From Cupriavidus basilensis (GTDB lineage: Bacteria; Pseudomonadota; Gammaproteobacteria; Burkholderiales; Burkholderiaceae), in NCBI RefSeq assembly GCF_000832305.1, contig NZ_CP010536.1:2542001-2606000 (forward strand): 64,000 nt of DNA, in the 5' to 3' direction. Below, in pieces: positions 61,217-64,000 of the stretch. The notes below the pieces were generated by a model. It was not told the origin of the DNA. It made no database searches and worked only from the letters and a program-made list of their open reading frames with translations. Position 1 is the stretch's first letter; each line of letters starts with the position of its first letter. The translations under genes and the position numbers were made by a program.

Positions 61217-63634
61217 ATGCATTCCCATCGACTTCGTGCTGGGCGCGGTAGCGTCAACATATCGCCGCCACGCGTCGCCGTTGTGATGCTATATCTTCTG
61301 GCCGCGGCCTTGCTGCTGTGCGCGGGCATGGCTGCGGTGTTGTACCTGGAGGCTCGATTCGAGAGGGAAATTTCCGCCTATCGGCGCCAGATGAATGCCG
61401 CGGCGTATAACGCGCAGGTTTTCCTGGCGCGACGTAGCTCGCTGCTGACCTCCCTGATCGACTCCATATCCGAAGGCAGCGGCAAGACCGTCCAGTTGCC
61501 AACAAGCGAGGCACATCACATCGAAGCGATTTCGCTCGCCATCGATCCGCAGGCCGGGAAGAGCTGGACCTTGTATGTGACCGAACGGGACAGGGACGCC
61601 ATCGCGCGTTCAGGCGCCCATCTGGTCTACTGGACCGCCACCCGGTCCACCCAGGCGGGGCCGACCAGCGCCCGCCGTGGAATTCGCGAGACGCTCTCGC
61701 CCGAGGTGACGAACATGCTGGTTGCGCGGCACGCGCAATCGGCGGACGCCGGGTCGATCATCTGGGCCAGCGATCGTATTCATCACCGCCTGTACATGTT
61801 TGGCCGGGTCGATCCCGGTGAGAAGACGGCCGGCTGGCTCGGATTGGCGTTGGACAATGTCGAGCCGGGTCTCCTGCTGTCCAAGCCTGGCCTGAGCTAT
61901 ATGCTGCTGGACCGTCACGACAACGTTGTTCTCGAAAGCGCGGAAGATGCCGAATTAAGGCGCGATCTGGCAAGCATGACGCGCGAGGATGCGTTTCTTC
62001 GATACGGCATGGGTCCGATACCGAAGTACCTCACGCTCAGCAAGGCGGTTGGCGACGACGGCTGGCGTGTTGTCTATTTCATTCGCGCCAGCGCGCTGCT
62101 CAGGGCGTGCATGCCGGCTGTCCGGCTGGCGCTGGGGGGCTTTCTGTTGCTGATCATCGGCATGGGCATCGGCATCGTGTATATCAACCGGCACCAGTTG
62201 CTGCCGGCGCGGCGGCAGTTTGACAGCCTGATTGAAAGCGAAGCGTTCAGCCGCGCCATGATCGAGGCGGCACCGGTGGCATTGTGCGTGCTTCGCCGCC
62301 GCGACGGCAACGTGCCACTTGCCAACGGATTGGCGCGAAGCTGGCTGGATCCCGACGTCTCGTGGCGCGAAGCCGCGCTTTCCAGGGACCGCCATCCGGG
62401 CAGCGGCCGCGAACTGGTGCTGCATGACGGCCGCAGCGTCCATGTGTCTTTCGCGGCAGCGCGCTACCAGGGCGAAGACGTGGTGATCTGCGCGTTCAGC
62501 GACATCACGGCCCGCAAGGAATTGGAAGCGGCAACGCAGCTGGCCATGCAACGGGCGGAAGCCGCCAATGAAGCCAAGACCATTTTCCTTACCACCATGA
62601 GCCATGAGATTCGTACGCCGCTATACGGCATTCTGGGAACACTTGAGCTCCTGGCCTTGAGCGGCCCGTCAGGGCAGCAGCGGGAGTACATCAAGGCCAT
62701 CGAAAGATCCTCGGATTCCCTGTTGCAGGTTGTGGATAACACGCTGGACATCTCGAGAATCGAAGCCGGGAGCCTGATGCTCGAACCGGCGGCCTTCTCT
62801 CCGCTCGACCTGACGGAGGACGTGCTTTGCGCGTACGCCGCACGCGCCGAGCGCAAGGGCCTGCTCATCTACGCCTGCATCGATGCGGACATTCCCGGGA
62901 GCCTGCATGGCGATGCGGTTCGCGTGCGCCAGATCCTGAACAACCTTCTGAGCAACGCCATCAAGTTCACGCAGATGGGCCGGGTGGTGCTGCGCGCGCG
63001 GATGGTGGCAACCCGGCCGGACGGCGTCGAACTGATGTGGCAGGTGGCGGACACCGGCGTCGGCATCTCCGCGCAAAGCCAGGAGCGCATCTTCGAGTCG
63101 TACTATCAGGCAAGCGGTAACCGGCAGGCGACGGCCAGTTCGGGTCTCGGCCTGTCGATCTGCCATCGGCTTGCCCGGTTGATGGGCGGCGCTATCCAGG
63201 TGGTCAGCGAGCCTGGGCTCGGAAGCCTATTCTCGGCTACGCTGCCCTTCTCACCGTCCTTCTTGCCATCCTTCTCGCCGTCCATCGATGCACCGGATAT
63301 CGTGATGCCTCAACTACGGCCTGGCGTGGTGTACGTGCGCTCGGACGTGAGGGAGATCGCCACGCACCTGTGTGCCTGGCTACGCCGTTGGGGTGCCGTC
63401 GCACAGCCGTACTCCGAAACGCAGGGTGGCTTGCATCGGGACGAGATACTGATCGATGTGCTGCCATCCGCGCGCGGTGATGTCCCCTGGGCGGGGATCA
63501 GGATTGTGGCGATACCGTTTGGACCCGATCATCCGCAGAAGACCGGGGACGGCTGGCGGGTGAACGGATATCGAGTACGAGCGATCGGCCTCGCGGTCCG
63601 GTTGGCGCAGGACGATGCTGGCGAAAGCCGCTGA
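61217..63634 (+). CDS. Sensor histidine kinase paralogue lacking receiver and HPt domains
   Basis: An 805-residue kinase with the same plan as the hybrid kinase at 55633: membrane helix (about 20-44), periplasmic region (45-300), second helix (302-323), PAS-like domain (about 335-432), HisKA with His463 in FLTTMSHEIRTPLYGIL, and HATPase with NNLLSNAIKFT and DTGVGIS. After a Ser/Pro-rich linker it ends in a remnant of the degenerate receiver-like segment (VVYVRSDVREIATHLCAWLRRWGA, alike in both kinases), and the true receiver and HPt are absent. It could autophosphorylate but cannot by itself complete a four-step relay. It lies 116 bases after the pseudo-receiver regulator. Confidence 0.9.
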   Translation: MHSHRLRAGRGSVNISPPRVAVVMLYLLAAALLLCAGMAAVLYLEARFEREISAYRRQMNAAAYNAQVFLARRSSLLTSLIDSISEGSGKTVQLPTSEAHHIEAISLAIDPQAGKSWTLYVTERDRDAIARSGAHLVYWTATRSTQAGPTSARRGIRETLSPEVTNMLVARHAQSADAGSIIWASDRIHHRLYMFGRVDPGEKTAGWLGLALDNVEPGLLLSKPGLSYMLLDRHDNVVLESAEDAELRRDLASMTREDAFLRYGMGPIPKYLTLSKAVGDDGWRVVYFIRASALLRACMPAVRLALGGFLLLIIGMGIGIVYINRHQLLPARRQFDSLIESEAFSRAMIEAAPVALCVLRRRDGNVPLANGLARSWLDPDVSWREAALSRDRHPGSGRELVLHDGRSVHVSFAAARYQGEDVVICAFSDITARKELEAATQLAMQRAEAANEAKTIFLTTMSHEIRTPLYGILGTLELLALSGPSGQQREYIKAIERSSDSLLQVVDNTLDISRIEAGSLMLEPAAFSPLDLTEDVLCAYAARAERKGLLIYACIDADIPGSLHGDAVRVRQILNNLLSNAIKFTQMGRVVLRARMVATRPDGVELMWQVADTGVGISAQSQERIFESYYQASGNRQATASSGLGLSICHRLARLMGGAIQVVSEPGLGSLFSATLPFSPSFLPSFSPSIDAPDIVMPQLRPGVVYVRSDVREIATHLCAWLRRWGAVAQPYSETQGGLHRDEILIDVLPSARGDVPWAGIRIVAIPFGPDHPQKTGDGWRVNGYRVRAIGLAVRLAQDDAGESR

Positions 63635-63702
63635 TCACGCCCGCGCGCGACGGCTCGCGTATGGTCAGCTCGGCGTTGCCAGCCTGGTTCTGGACACCAT
63701 GC

Positions 63703-64000
63703 TCAGGGGAAAGTGAAGGTGAATTCGGCGGAGCCTCCCGCATAACCGGCCTTCACCTCGGCGTCGCCACCGGTGCGGATGTACTGCGCCGACAGCGGAA
63801 GCTTCGCGGTCCTGCCCAGCTTGTCGAGCGTCATCTCGTACTTCCTGGCCGCGCCCGGATCGCCATAGGAGATGCGCTCCCGGCTGCCATCCTCGCGCGT
63901 CATGATGATGCCGAACCCCTGGGCCAGGCTCTGCCCGCCCGGTGCGCTGAGCCGCAAGACCGTCTTGTCCGCATTGGGGGGCATGGCCTTGTCCCTGAAA
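63703..64000 (-). CDS. C-terminal part of a probable fimbrial (type 1 pilin-like) subunit
   Basis: The reading frame is open to the window edge, so the N-terminus lies outside. The visible 98 residues include KAMPPNADKTVLRLSAPGG, GFGIIMTREDG and the end LPLSAQYIRTGGDAEVKAGYAGGSAEFTFTFP, which match the C-terminal half of chaperone-usher pilins, whose last strand (alternating hydrophobic residues, FTFTF) completes the fold. It converges with the kinase gene, 68 bases apart. If the match holds, chaperone and usher genes should lie beyond the window. Confidence 0.7.
   Translation of the reverse strand, partial: FRDKAMPPNADKTVLRLSAPGGQSLAQGFGIIMTREDGSRERISYGDPGAARKYEMTLDKLGRTAKLPLSAQYIRTGGDAEVKAGYAGGSAEFTFTFP

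Overview
The window is high-GC chromosomal DNA from a betaproteobacterium of the Burkholderiaceae, most probably Cupriavidus or a close Ralstonia relative. That reading rests on the gene neighbourhoods (glnD-rluB; smc-zipA-ligA-def; dapC-dapD-arsC-like-dapE-prmB; tsaB-rimI-udg) and on the style of the proteins, for example a RluB with a long Arg/Gly/Asp-rich repeat tail. No rRNA, tRNA, CRISPR array, phage or insertion sequence was recognised.

Layout. 1-20340 is mostly housekeeping: the 3' end of glnD, rluB, a lipoprotein hydrolase, the tightly coupled minus-strand series smc-zipA-ligA-def, a ferritin-like diiron protein, an EamA exporter, and the lysine/diaminopimelate genes dapC, dapD and dapE with prmB, closed by a clear terminator. 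20394-32005 is a minus-strand peptide-use region: an RpiR-type regulator with its own palindromic operator, isoaspartyl peptidase, a GsiABCD-like dipeptide/glutathione ABC importer, a DmpA-type aminopeptidase and a DppA-type D-aminopeptidase, followed by an unknown protein and a DUF2817 peptidase. 32309-47300 returns to housekeeping and small accessory genes: ABC-F ATPase, dsbB, GNAT, radA, alr, lplT, the coupled set tsaB-rimI-udg-DUF1853, an acyl-CoA-binding protein, an MFS exporter with a DUF1857 protein, and an SGNH hydrolase.

47454-54731 is a flavin-monooxygenase island. Behind a VOC protein lie two tandem DszC/SfnB-type flavoproteins, two tandem DszA/NtaA-type LLM monooxygenases and one FAD/NAD(P) monooxygenase-like protein, in a run with start/stop overlaps. 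It looks like a catabolic unit for an organosulfur or similar compound, substrate unknown.

54791-64000 is the most unusual part. A lone AT-richer small gene and a 470-base gap with possible decayed coding lead into a complete phosphorelay pair (BvgS/EvgS-like hybrid kinase plus LuxR-type response regulator). After an 818-base AT-rich gap comes a second, degenerate pair in the opposite gene order: a LuxR-type regulator whose receiver has lost its phosphorylatable Asp, and a paralogous kinase that lacks the receiver and HPt domains. The gap contains a tandem 10-bp repeat, inverted repeats and a strong intrinsic terminator facing the minus strand with no gene in front of it. The window ends inside a minus-strand gene resembling a chaperone-usher fimbrial subunit, so these regulators may control surface fimbriae.
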